Assembly: GCF_021283545.2 (NCBI RefSeq)
Contig: NZ_CP128540.1
Location: forward strand, 2,143,501 to 2,207,500
DNA length: 64,000 nucleotides
Source: Pseudomonas alloputida
GTDB lineage: Bacteria; Pseudomonadota; Gammaproteobacteria; Pseudomonadales; Pseudomonadaceae
Direction of reading: 5' to 3'
Part shown: piece by piece, positions 38,186 through 45,998 of the stretch
Position numbering within the stretch: position 1 is the stretch's first letter
How the letters are laid out: every line of letters begins with the position of its first letter
Program-made: the position numbers and the translations under genes
Notes under the pieces: generated by a model
Told to the model about the DNA's origin: nothing
Databases searched by the model: none
The model's input: only the letters and a program-made list of their open reading frames with translations

Positions 38186-38320
38186 TCACCGACAGGCCCA
38201 TGCACAGGCCGGCGATGTAGTCCACCTGCCCGGAAATGATGAACACCGTCAGCACCGCGATGTTGCTGACGAAGTTCATGCTGCGCGCCACGTCGCTGGC
38301 GCGAACCGGGTCGATGGGTA
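38186..38320 (-). pseudogene. truncated second copy of the TSUP permease gene
   Basis: These 135 bases align with 39337-39472 inside the intact TSUP gene, with 8 mismatches and one single-base gap in my hand alignment (about 94% identity). They encode the counterpart of residues about 171-216 (VARSMNFVSNIAVLTVFIIS). Both ends are broken: the low-coordinate side turns into unrelated sequence near the nudC stop and the other side runs directly into the end of the first Rhs-core gene. It is therefore an internal gene fragment, not expressed as a permease. Confidence 0.88.
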
Positions 38321-38321
38321 T

Positions 38322-39095
38322 TCAGGAATCGTTATTCTGATTACTGGTATATGCTCGATCTGGTGTCGCTTGGGGGGAGCTCCCTGCCCTGCGTATGGTA
38401 TTCATTGCCCGAAAAAAAGGGTTGGGGAGACCTAAGCTCTCTGGGCTAGTTTCGGAATACGGCGGTGGTGGAAGGCCTGGATTTTGTGCCAGAACAGCGG
38501 CTAATTCGTGGAGTGTCAATCCAGACTGTAGTTCTGTAAGCCTGCTGACAGTGGCTTCGATCTTAGCGGTGAGATACTGTAATCGCTTTACCAGCTTTGG
38601 GAGGATGTTATGCGACAGAAGTTGTGCTGCTTCTGGTATGTCACGCTCAAGCTGAGCCTTTTCTGCCAGTCGTTTTGGTAGCTTTTTTGCCATTTTAACA
38701 TCCCAGCCAGTTGCCTTGCTGCTGAAACGCCACCCCGAGTACTTTTGCAGTTCTGGATGGTCGTGAGCGGCTATTATCTCTGTCATCTTATAAGCAGGTT
38801 CGGGGCGACTGAACAGTTTCTTGATCCAACTCTGGCCTGAATGATCTAGCCTGTTTATTGGGTCGGCAGAGCAATAGGAGTAGGCGTTTATGCCTCCTTT
38901 GCTGAAAGGGCTTAGGCTATCGGGCGAGAGGAATCTCATCAAATTCGGGTTATAAGTACGCTTGCCGTTTCCCAGTAGGTAGCAGCCTGTCCATATGTCG
39001 CGAGGTGCGCCCGTGAAACCCAGTGCGTAAATATTCCCTGGCATAGCTGAGGCGCCATAACAGGTATATTGTAAGGAAATAACGTTGCTTTGCAT
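38322..39095 (-). CDS. orphan Rhs-core protein with variable C-terminus (first)
   Basis: A 257-residue protein. Residues 37-88 are an RHS repeat-associated core (GCYLLGNGKRTYNPNLMRFL, SPDSLSPFSKGGINAYSYC, DPINRLDHSGQS), normally the end of the beta-shell before the toxin tip of a 1,000-residue-plus Rhs protein. Here only about 35 residues precede it. The rest (90-257) is unique: charged and helical (KRLAEKAQLERDIPEAAQLL), then a PPPPYSE segment at 209-215. There is no signal peptide and no adjacent PAAR or immunity gene that I recognise. The start ATG at 39095 has only a weak GGAAA behind it. The gene is AT-rich relative to its neighbours. It could be a short secreted toxin-like protein or a degenerate Rhs tail; function unknown. 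Confidence 0.75.
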   Translation of the reverse strand: MQSNVISLQYTCYGASAMPGNIYALGFTGAPRDIWTGCYLLGNGKRTYNPNLMRFLSPDSLSPFSKGGINAYSYCSADPINRLDHSGQSWIKKLFSRPEPAYKMTEIIAAHDHPELQKYSGWRFSSKATGWDVKMAKKLPKRLAEKAQLERDIPEAAQLLSHNILPKLVKRLQYLTAKIEATVSRLTELQSGLTLHELAAVLAQNPGLPPPPYSETSPESLGLPNPFFRAMNTIRRAGSSPQATPDRAYTSNQNNDS

Positions 39096-39205
39096 TTAGA
39101 TATTTCCGTTGATAAGAGGTGTTATATGTTTACAGTTCCTTGCGCACCCCTCAACTGGCATAAATGATAGTACGGCTGATGGGCCTCATGATCGGGTACA
39201 AAGGG

Positions 39206-39985
39206 TCAGGCCTGCCCGAACCAGTGTTGCCACGCTAAGCGCACGGTCAACGCCAGCACCACGGTGATGAACACCGGGCGGATGAACTTGCTGCCGCCAC
39301 TGATCGCCGTGCGTGCGCCGAAAAAGGCGCCGACCATCACCGACAGGCCCATGCACAGGCCAACGATATAGTCCACCTGCCCGGAAATGATGAAAACCGT
39401 CAGCGCCGCGATGTTGCTGACGAAGTTCATGCTGCGCGCCACGCCGCTGGCGCGTACCAGGTCGATGGGGTACAGCAGCAGGGTACTGACCGTCCAGAAC
39501 GCCCCGGTACCCGGGCCGGCTACGCCGTCGTAGAAGCCCAGGGTGAAGCCTTGCGGGACTTGCCACTTTTTCTTGATCGGTGCATCGGCATCCAGCGGCG
39601 CCTTGGGCGTGCCGCCGAACAACAGGTAGATGCCACAGGCGAAGACGATCACTGGCAGCATCTTGTTCAGCCATTCGGCTGGCATGTAGTGGGCGATGAC
39701 GGCGCCGAGCGACGCCCCGGTCAGGGTGGCGAACAATGCCGGGCGCCACTGCGCCGGATGGAACAGTTTGCGTTTGTAGTAGGTGAAACCTGCAGTGGCC
39801 GAGCCGAAGGTGGAACTGAGCTTGTTGGTGCCCAGTACCAGGTGCGGCGGCATGCCGGCAGTGAGCAGGGCCGGAGTGGTGAGCAGGCCGCCGCCACCGG
39901 CGATGGCGTCGATGAATCCAGCGACGAAGGCGACCAGCGCCAGGATGAGGAGGGTAAGGGGTTCTACGGTGAGTTCGAAGGGCAT
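39206..39985 (-). CDS. TSUP/TauE-SafE family permease
   Basis: A 259-residue inner-membrane protein of the DUF81/TSUP family, which exports or imports sulfite, sulfonates and similar anions. About eight hydrophobic segments are seen, with the family motif AGFIDAIAGGGGLLTTPALL and its second-half counterpart GFYDGVAGPGTGAFW. The start at MPFELTVEP is chosen; a frame 10 residues longer exists. It sits between two orphan Rhs-core genes, and an internal fragment of a second copy lies at 38186-38320. Confidence 0.9.
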   Translation of the reverse strand: MPFELTVEPLTLLILALVAFVAGFIDAIAGGGGLLTTPALLTAGMPPHLVLGTNKLSSTFGSATAGFTYYKRKLFHPAQWRPALFATLTGASLGAVIAHYMPAEWLNKMLPVIVFACGIYLLFGGTPKAPLDADAPIKKKWQVPQGFTLGFYDGVAGPGTGAFWTVSTLLLYPIDLVRASGVARSMNFVSNIAALTVFIISGQVDYIVGLCMGLSVMVGAFFGARTAISGGSKFIRPVFITVVLALTVRLAWQHWFGQA

Positions 39986-40090
39986 GGGAGGCTTCAGGCA
40001 GTTGGTCGGCAGCACAAACGCTACAGTTAGCGGCTATGGTAATGCCATCAAGCAGCCACTGTCAGTGTCCGATATGCCCGATTGCGTGCT

Positions 40091-40882
40091 TCAGTTTCCC
40101 TTTTGCGTTCTGGTTAATTTGTTTTTTGTAGCGGGTGATAATGAAGCTGATGATAGACTTGGTTCAGGTTCGTTGGCTCGAGGGTATGCTGACAAAAGAC
40201 TGTTCAATGTCTTGTCATTTTTCATCACTTCGTCCTCCAGGATTTGAAATCGTAAGCTCTCAAAGTCGTCCATTAGCTTGTACTTCAGTTGTCCCTGTTT
40301 GTCTATGCTGATAAGTTTGTTCTCCATTAAGTCGGTGAATTGGTTCAGGGCTTTACCTGTGTCAGAAAGGGTTTTCAGTTCTTTTTTAATAACACTGTTC
40401 TCGGCAATGCCTTGGAACGCTTCGAGCACAGGGTTCTCATTGATTGCTTTAAGCGCCGCCTCGCGTCGCTGCATGATCGTTTTCTTTTTTGGTAAAAAAG
40501 ATTTTTTGGACAAAACTGGACCATGACCTGAAGGGTCATGGTAGTTAATGGGGTCTCCTGAGCAATATGCATAAGCGTTGAGCCCACCCCCGTCGAAAGG
40601 GCTATCGCTGTCAGGCGAGTGGAATCTCATGAGGCCGGTGTTGTAGGTACGGTAACTTCCAAGCTGGTAGTGGCCTGAAAAAAGGTCAATGTACTGGCCG
40701 TTGAAACCCGTAGCGAGCAAAAACTGGGCCTGTGGTTTATAGCCGTAGCATGAGTAAGCGAAGTGACGAAGGGCATTAGTCAGGGAGGCGGCTGAGTCAG
40801 GTGTTTGTTTGAATGTGAGCATGGCTGTCAACACGTTCAGGATGAGTTGAGTGATCTCATCGTATTTTGCCCGGATGAGCAA
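40091..40882 (-). CDS. orphan Rhs-core protein with variable C-terminus (second)
   Basis: Up to 263 residues. Core signatures are FSGHYQLGSYRTYNTGLMRF, HSPDSDSPFDGGGLNAYAYC and GDPINYHDPSGHG (about 68-121). The C-terminal 140 residues are Lys/Glu-rich and helical and unrelated to the first Rhs protein. The longest frame starts at a TTG without a clear ribosome site; the first in-frame ATG is at 40822 (MLTFKQTPDS), giving 243 residues, and may be the real start. The sequence is AT-rich. No cognate immunity gene is evident between it and the hydrolase gene. Function unknown. Confidence 0.72.
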   Translation of the reverse strand: MLIRAKYDEITQLILNVLTAMLTFKQTPDSAASLTNALRHFAYSCYGYKPQAQFLLATGFNGQYIDLFSGHYQLGSYRTYNTGLMRFHSPDSDSPFDGGGLNAYAYCSGDPINYHDPSGHGPVLSKKSFLPKKKTIMQRREAALKAINENPVLEAFQGIAENSVIKKELKTLSDTGKALNQFTDLMENKLISIDKQGQLKYKLMDDFESLRFQILEDEVMKNDKTLNSLLSAYPRANEPEPSLSSASLSPATKNKLTRTQKGN

Positions 40883-41001
40883 CTGGTAGAAATGCTAGTT
40901 TCAAACCCCTAAGTGCAGTGCAAGCCACCAAGTGGCTCATGGGGGAGCGGGTCTCTCAACAGGACTTAGTGACTGCAAAAAGACCCGTGCAGGCGTTCAC
41001 A

Positions 41002-41832
41002 TCAGCTTTGGATGAAGGCGAGCAAATCCGCATTGATCACATCGGCATGGGTGGTGGGCATGCCATGCGGGTAGCCTTCGTAGGTTTTCAGCGTGCCATT
41101 GGGCAGCAGCTTGGCTGACAGTACCCCGGAGTTTTCATAGGGCACGATCTGGTCATCGTCGCCGTGCATCACCAGCACCGGCTGCTGGATGCCCTTCAGG
41201 TCCTCCGTGAAATCGGTCTGGGAAAACGCCACGATGCCATCGTAATGGGCCTTTGCACTGCCGATCATGCCTTGGCGCCACCAGTTGCCGATGATGCCTT
41301 CGCTGGCATCGACCCCAGGGCGGTTGTAGCCGTAGAACGGCCCTGTTGGCACATCCCGGTAGAACTGCGCCCGGTTGCTGGCAACCTGGGCCTGGAAACC
41401 GTCGAATACCGACTTGGGCAGGCCACCGGGGTTGCCGGGGGTTTGTACCATCAAGGGGGGGACGGCCGCGATCAACACGGCCTTGGCCACCTTGTCTTCA
41501 GGGTACCGGGCCATGTAGCGCACCACCTCGCCGCCGCCGGTCGAGTGGCCGACATGCACGGCACCCTGGGTGCCCAGGTGGGCGACCACGGCGGCTACGT
41601 CGTCGGCATAGTGGTCCATGTCGTGGCCGTTCCATACCTGGCTGGAGCGGCCATGGCCCCGCCGGTCGTGGGCGACCACGCGGTAGCCTTCAGCGAGGAA
41701 GAACAGCATCTGCGCGTCCCAGTCATCGGCACTGAGCGGCCAGCCGTGGTGGAAGTGGATCACCGGTGCATCGCGCGGGCCCCAGTCCTTGTAGAAGATC
41801 TGTACGCCGTCCTTCGTGGTTACATAGCTCAT
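41002..41832 (-). CDS. alpha/beta hydrolase, non-heme chloroperoxidase-like
   Basis: A 276-residue serine hydrolase. Oxyanion-hole HHGWPLSADDWD, nucleophile elbow GHSTGGGEVV (Ser), acid MHGDDDQIVPYE (Asp) and YPHGMPTTHAD (His) complete the triad. This pattern fits the cofactor-free haloperoxidase/arylesterase group (perhydrolases and lactone/ester hydrolases). The ATG follows CAGGAGACACGACC. No signal peptide. Physiological substrate unknown. Confidence 0.9.
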   Translation of the reverse strand: MSYVTTKDGVQIFYKDWGPRDAPVIHFHHGWPLSADDWDAQMLFFLAEGYRVVAHDRRGHGRSSQVWNGHDMDHYADDVAAVVAHLGTQGAVHVGHSTGGGEVVRYMARYPEDKVAKAVLIAAVPPLMVQTPGNPGGLPKSVFDGFQAQVASNRAQFYRDVPTGPFYGYNRPGVDASEGIIGNWWRQGMIGSAKAHYDGIVAFSQTDFTEDLKGIQQPVLVMHGDDDQIVPYENSGVLSAKLLPNGTLKTYEGYPHGMPTTHADVINADLLAFIQS

Positions 41833-41909
41833 GGTCGTGTCTCCTGGGTGCAGGAAGCGAAGGGAGCTATTGAGAATAGGAGGGATTTTGGCGGGTATCA
41901 GGAAGTTGT

Positions 41910-41994
41910 GTTGCCTGTGTGGGCCTCTTCGCAGGTGAACCCGCTCCTACACTGTGAGGTCCCTTTCACCCGCGAAGAGGCCCGCACAGGCAAC
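41910..41994. repeat. paired REP palindromes
   Basis: Two opposed REP copies. GTTGCCTGTGTGGGCCTCTT at the left pairs with the complementary AAGAGGCCCGCACAGGCAAC at the right with one mismatch, and pairing continues inward. The element sits just after the end of the FAD oxidoreductase gene and probably ends or stabilises its transcript. Confidence 0.85.
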
Positions 41995-42005
41995 ACTGAT
42001 GCCCT

Positions 42006-43295
42006 TCAGACACGGTCGCGCATGCGGTACCAGGCCTTTGCCGCAGCTTCCAAAGGCGCAGCCAGCAGGTCGCCGCCGGGGAAGCGGCCGTTGTCGATGC
42101 CTTGGTACAGCGCCAACAGGTCTTCATCGCCGAGAATGGCATCGCTGACCGCACGCGCCGCCGCCAGGGTCGGCAGAACGCCATGGCCGGAGAAACCCTG
42201 CAGCCAGTAGCGCTGGCCCTCGCGGCCGACGTCCGGGGTGCGCTTGATGCTGCAATCGATGTGGCCGCCCCAGGCATAGTCGATGGCCACCCCGGCCAGT
42301 TGAGGGAACACCCGCTCCAGGTACGGGCGGGTGGCGCTGGCGACGTCCTTGGGGATGCCGCCCAGGTAAGTGCAGCCACCGCCGAACAGCAGGCGGTGGT
42401 CTGGGGTCAGGCGGAAGTAGTCGGGTACGAACTGGTTGTCGATCACGCAACTGTTGCGAGGTAGTAACGAATGGGCGAAGTCGGCATCCAGAGGCGCAGT
42501 GGCGACCTGGTAGGAACCGACGGGCAACAGGCGGCGCGACAGGCCGCGGTCAAGGCGATCGATGTAGGCGTTGCAGGCCAGCACCAATACCTGGCAGCGA
42601 ACTTCGCCACGGTCGGTACGGGCGACATAGCCGTCGCGAGCCTGCTGGTAGCTGAGCACCTGGCTCTGTTCGTAGATTTGCCCGCCGGCAGCCTCGATGG
42701 TACTGGCCAGGCCCTGTGCCAGTTTCAGCGGGTTGAGGTGGGCACCTTTGGCGTCGTACAGCGCGGCCTGGTAGCGCGGGCTGTCGATCCATTGCGGCAA
42801 CTCGTCACGGCCGATCAGGCGCAGGGCGTCGTAACCCCATTTATGCTCGGCATCATGCAGGGCCTCTTCGAGCATTTTCACCCGGCGCGGCAATACCGCA
42901 GTCCACAGGCTGCCCTGCCGGTAGTCGATGTCGAAGCCGTGGCGTTGGGGCAGTTCGCGCATCTCTTCGGCGGCCCAGCACATGCTGGCCCATAGCCGTT
43001 GGGTGCGTTCGATGCCAAGGGCCTGCTCCAGCGGCGGCATGTCGCACGACCAGCCCAACAGCGCCTGGCCACCGTTGCGTCCGGAAGCCGCCCAGGCAAC
43101 CCGGCTGGCTTCCAGCAGCGTTACGCGCTTGCCGGCCTGGGTCAGCCGCAGGGCAGTGTGCAGGCCGCTGAAACCGGCGCCGATGATCAGCACATCGGCG
43201 TCCTGGGTGCCTTGCAGGGTAGGGCGTAATGGGATGTTGGTGGGGTAGGTCTGGGCGTAGTAACTGGCGACGTGCTGGGCGGATTGTTTGAACAT
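42006..43295 (-). CDS. FAD-dependent oxidoreductase, DadA/PuuB type
   Basis: A 429-residue amine/amino-acid oxidoreductase. The N-terminal dinucleotide motif is DVLIIGAGFSGLHTALRLTQ (about 34-53), then SGRNGGQALLG and the substrate-side RLTPDHRLLFGGGCTYLGG. The C-terminal FSGHGVLPTLAAARAV closes the FAD site. The pattern resembles gamma-glutamylputrescine oxidase (PuuB) and glycine/D-amino-acid oxidases. No other polyamine genes are next to it, so the substrate remains open. Confidence 0.88.
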   Translation of the reverse strand: MFKQSAQHVASYYAQTYPTNIPLRPTLQGTQDADVLIIGAGFSGLHTALRLTQAGKRVTLLEASRVAWAASGRNGGQALLGWSCDMPPLEQALGIERTQRLWASMCWAAEEMRELPQRHGFDIDYRQGSLWTAVLPRRVKMLEEALHDAEHKWGYDALRLIGRDELPQWIDSPRYQAALYDAKGAHLNPLKLAQGLASTIEAAGGQIYEQSQVLSYQQARDGYVARTDRGEVRCQVLVLACNAYIDRLDRGLSRRLLPVGSYQVATAPLDADFAHSLLPRNSCVIDNQFVPDYFRLTPDHRLLFGGGCTYLGGIPKDVASATRPYLERVFPQLAGVAIDYAWGGHIDCSIKRTPDVGREGQRYWLQGFSGHGVLPTLAAARAVSDAILGDEDLLALYQGIDNGRFPGGDLLAAPLEAAAKAWYRMRDRV

Positions 43296-43410
43296 GCGGG
43301 ATTTCCGTGAAAATTATTATGTTTATTTTCATGAAAAGTTAGCAGTTAAATTTCACGTTGCCAATGTGTTGGTCGGGGTTTGTGGTTTGCCTATTGTTAA
43401 TGTGCTGCCT

Positions 43411-43446
43411 GGGCTGGCCTCTTCGCGGGTGAACCCGCTCCTACAG
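43411..43446. repeat. REP element overlapping the topB stop codon
   Basis: GGGCTGGCCTCTTCGCGGGT continuing GAACCCGCTCCTACAG, one REP copy. The final CTA is, on the reverse strand, the TAG stop of topB (43441-43443). Confidence 0.88.
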
Positions 43447-45402
43447 GGGGGCTCGCTTTTTTCGCGCCTGCCGTGGCTTGCTTGGGGTCGCCTTGCTTCC
43501 AGTCGCTTTGCTCTTCCCGCCACCGCGACGTTTCTTTTTCCAGGGCGGGGCCGCCCCGGCCGCTGGCCCGCTGATGGTCATGCGCATGCCGCTGCAACGC
43601 TCGACCAGCTTGCCCATCCACGCTGACTGCCGGGCGACGAACTCTTCCAGGGGCATCTCGCCGCTTTGCACCATGTCCAGCGCCTGCTCCCAGATCGCCG
43701 TGGTACCGGGGTCGGCAATCGCGCGGGGAACGGCGTCGATCAGGCTGAAGGCCGCAGGTGTGGCCGACAACGCCTTGCCGTTCTTCACCAGGTAACCGCG
43801 GTCGAGCAGGCCCTGGATGATGCTGGCGCGGGTGGCTTCGGTGCCAATGCCGGTGGTTTCCTTGAGCTTCTGCTTCAGCCGAGGGTCATCCACCAGCTTG
43901 GCCACGTTTTTCATCGCCTTGATCAGGTCGCCTTCGGTAAACGGCTTGGGCGGCTGGGTCCACAGGTCTTTCAGTTGCAGGCCGTGTACGTTGCAGTCCT
44001 GGCCTTCGCGCAGCGCTGGCAACACCTGGGCCGGTGGTGCCTCGCGGCCTTTGGCCGGGGTCAGCGCTTCGGGCAAGGCGCGGCGCCAGCCCGGCTCGAC
44101 GATCTGTTTGCCCACAGCACGCAGCGCATGACCGGCGCAGTCGAAGTCCGCCTGGGTGCGGTCGTACTCATGGTTGGGCAGGAACTGCGCCAGATAGCGG
44201 GCGCGGATCAGGGTGTACACGGCCTTGTGCTTGGCCGGCAGGCGCGAGGGGTCGCTGGCGGCGGCGGTGGGGATGATGCCATGGTGAGCGCTGACCTTGG
44301 CGTCGTTCCACGCCCGCGAGCGGCGTTGCGGCTCCAGGTAGGGCTGCAGCGGCGCAAGGCTGGCATCGGCCCGTTGCAGGGCGGCAAGGATGGCGGGTGC
44401 CTCGGCGTGCTGGCTTTGTGGCAAATAGCCGCAATCGCTGCGCGGGTAGGTGATTAGCTTGTGTGTTTCGTACAGTGCCTGGGCAATGTCGAGGGTTTCC
44501 TGGGCGCCGAGGCCGAACTTTTTCGAGCACAGCTCCTGCAGGGTGCCAAGGTCGAAGGGTAGCGGTGCTGCTTCGCGCACACGCTCGGTCGCCACCTTTA
44601 CCGCTCGGGCAGTGCCGGCATGGCCGATGTCGGCCGCGGCCTGCTGAGCCAGGCTTTGCTTCAGGCAGCGGCCTTGGTCGTCGCAGGCGTCTTCGGGGGC
44701 GCGCCATTGGGCATTGAAGCGTTGGCCGGCGTGTTCCAGCTGTACGTCGATGGCCCAGAACGGCACCGGCACGAAGTTGGCGATGCTGCGGTCGCGGTCG
44801 ACCACCAGGCGCAAGGTAGGCGTTTGTACGCGGCCTACCGGCAGCACACCCTGGTAGCCGGATTGGCGGCCCAGCAGGGTGAACAGCCGGCTCATGTTCA
44901 TGCCGATCAGCCAGTCGGCGCGCGATCGGCCCAGTGCCGAGTGGTACAGGTTGAACGTCTCGTGGCCTGGCAGCAGGCGTGCCAGGGCCTTGCGGATGGA
45001 GGCGTCGTCCAGTGCCGACAGCCACAGGCGCTGCACCGGGCCCCGGTAGCGGCAATGCTCGACCAGCTCGCGGGCAATCATTTCGCCTTCGCGGTCGGCG
45101 TCGGTGGCAATCACCAGCTCCCGCGCTTCACCGAGCAGGCGCTTGACCGCCTTGAACTGGCTGGCAGTCTTGGGCTTTACCAGCATCTTCCACTTGTCTG
45201 GAATGATCGGCAGGTCGGCCAGGTTCCAGCGCTTGTAACGTTCGTCGTAGCTGTCGGGCGGGGCGGTTTCCAGCAGGTGGCCGATGCACCAGGTTACGCA
45301 GATGTCGGTGCCTTGCCAGCAGCCGTCGCCTTTGCGGTTGGCGCCGAGCACTTTGGCGATGTCTTTTGCCTGGGAGGGTTTTTCGCAGAGAAACAGGCGC
45401 AT
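43441..45402 (-). CDS. topB: DNA topoisomerase III
   Basis: A 653-residue type IA topoisomerase that decatenates DNA. I chose MRLFLCEKPSQAKDI, the normal TopB beginning; the frame extends 11 residues upstream. The Toprim signature is ATDADREGEMIA, GRVQTPTL is the type IA landmark, and the active-site Tyr is in LITYPRSDCGYLP (about 319). The C-terminus is Lys/Arg/Ser-rich without zinc fingers (GGGKSKATGSKA), a basic DNA-binding tail. Its stop codon lies inside a REP element. Confidence 0.94.
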   Translation of the reverse strand: MRLFLCEKPSQAKDIAKVLGANRKGDGCWQGTDICVTWCIGHLLETAPPDSYDERYKRWNLADLPIIPDKWKMLVKPKTASQFKAVKRLLGEARELVIATDADREGEMIARELVEHCRYRGPVQRLWLSALDDASIRKALARLLPGHETFNLYHSALGRSRADWLIGMNMSRLFTLLGRQSGYQGVLPVGRVQTPTLRLVVDRDRSIANFVPVPFWAIDVQLEHAGQRFNAQWRAPEDACDDQGRCLKQSLAQQAAADIGHAGTARAVKVATERVREAAPLPFDLGTLQELCSKKFGLGAQETLDIAQALYETHKLITYPRSDCGYLPQSQHAEAPAILAALQRADASLAPLQPYLEPQRRSRAWNDAKVSAHHGIIPTAAASDPSRLPAKHKAVYTLIRARYLAQFLPNHEYDRTQADFDCAGHALRAVGKQIVEPGWRRALPEALTPAKGREAPPAQVLPALREGQDCNVHGLQLKDLWTQPPKPFTEGDLIKAMKNVAKLVDDPRLKQKLKETTGIGTEATRASIIQGLLDRGYLVKNGKALSATPAAFSLIDAVPRAIADPGTTAIWEQALDMVQSGEMPLEEFVARQSAWMGKLVERCSGMRMTISGPAAGAAPPWKKKRRGGGKSKATGSKATPSKPRQARKKRAPL

Positions 45403-45522
45403 GGCCGGGGACGCTTCATCGGGGTGGTGGGCCATAGGATGCGCAAGCGGGGGCGCAGAGGCAAGTTTTATCTGGATGGATGTACAGGTTTTTTGTCAGC
45501 GGGGATGTATATCGCCTGAGCC

Positions 45523-45554
45523 GGCCTCTTCGCGGGTAAACCCGCGAAGAGGCC
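45523..45554. repeat. REP palindrome, perfect 15-bp stem
   Basis: GGCCTCTTCGCGGGT (45523-45537) pairs exactly with ACCCGCGAAGAGGCC (45540-45554). It follows the GNAT gene on the same strand and is positioned to end or protect that transcript before topB. Confidence 0.85.
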
Positions 45555-45569
45555 AGTGCAGGTGATGGA

Positions 45570-45998
45570 TCAGGCGCGCGAGTCGCGCACCATGTCGACA
45601 TGCGGGATGCCAGCTTCGAGGAATTCCTCGCTGACTACGCGAAAGCCCAGCCGCTCATAGAACGGCGTGGCGTGCACCTGGGCGCTGAGCATCTGCTGTT
45701 TCAGGTCGCGGTTCTGCGCTTCGACGATGACCGCATTGACCAACGCATCGCCCACCTTCAGGCCACGCCAGTCCTTGAGCACCGAGATGCGCCCGATGGT
45801 GCCGTCGGCCAGCAGGCGCGCAGTACCGATCGGATAGTCGCCTTCCAGGGCCAGGAAGTGCAGGGCGTCCTGGTCTTCCGAATCGAACTCCAGCTCTGGC
45901 GGAATGTGCTGCTCGGCGACGAACACGGCTTCACGGATACGGCGGATGTCGGCGTTGTCTTTGTGCCAATCGGCGAGGCGAACGCTGATCTTATTCAT
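45570..45998 (-). CDS. GNAT family N-acetyltransferase
   Basis: A 142-residue ElaA-like GNAT protein. The acetyl-CoA loop is in ISVLKDWRGLKVGDALVNAV (Arg/Gln-x-x-Gly-x-Gly variant), and the C-terminal HATPFYERLGFRVV is typical. The ATG overlaps the roxA stop by 8 bases (ATGAATAA), so it is probably translated from the roxA mRNA. Substrate unknown. Confidence 0.88.
   Translation of the reverse strand: MNKISVRLADWHKDNADIRRIREAVFVAEQHIPPELEFDSEDQDALHFLALEGDYPIGTARLLADGTIGRISVLKDWRGLKVGDALVNAVIVEAQNRDLKQQMLSAQVHATPFYERLGFRVVSEEFLEAGIPHVDMVRDSRA

Noticed and set aside
37752..38291. 179-residue reverse frame beginning MARSMNFVSNIAVLTVFIIS
   Set aside because: Its first third is the TSUP fragment; the rest is antisense to nudC. 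It is a chance continuation, not a gene, so only the fragment is annotated.
38322..40882. Complete Rhs toxin system
   Set aside because: Only terminal core fragments are present; no N-terminal domain, YD-repeat shell, PAAR or recognised immunity gene accompanies them.
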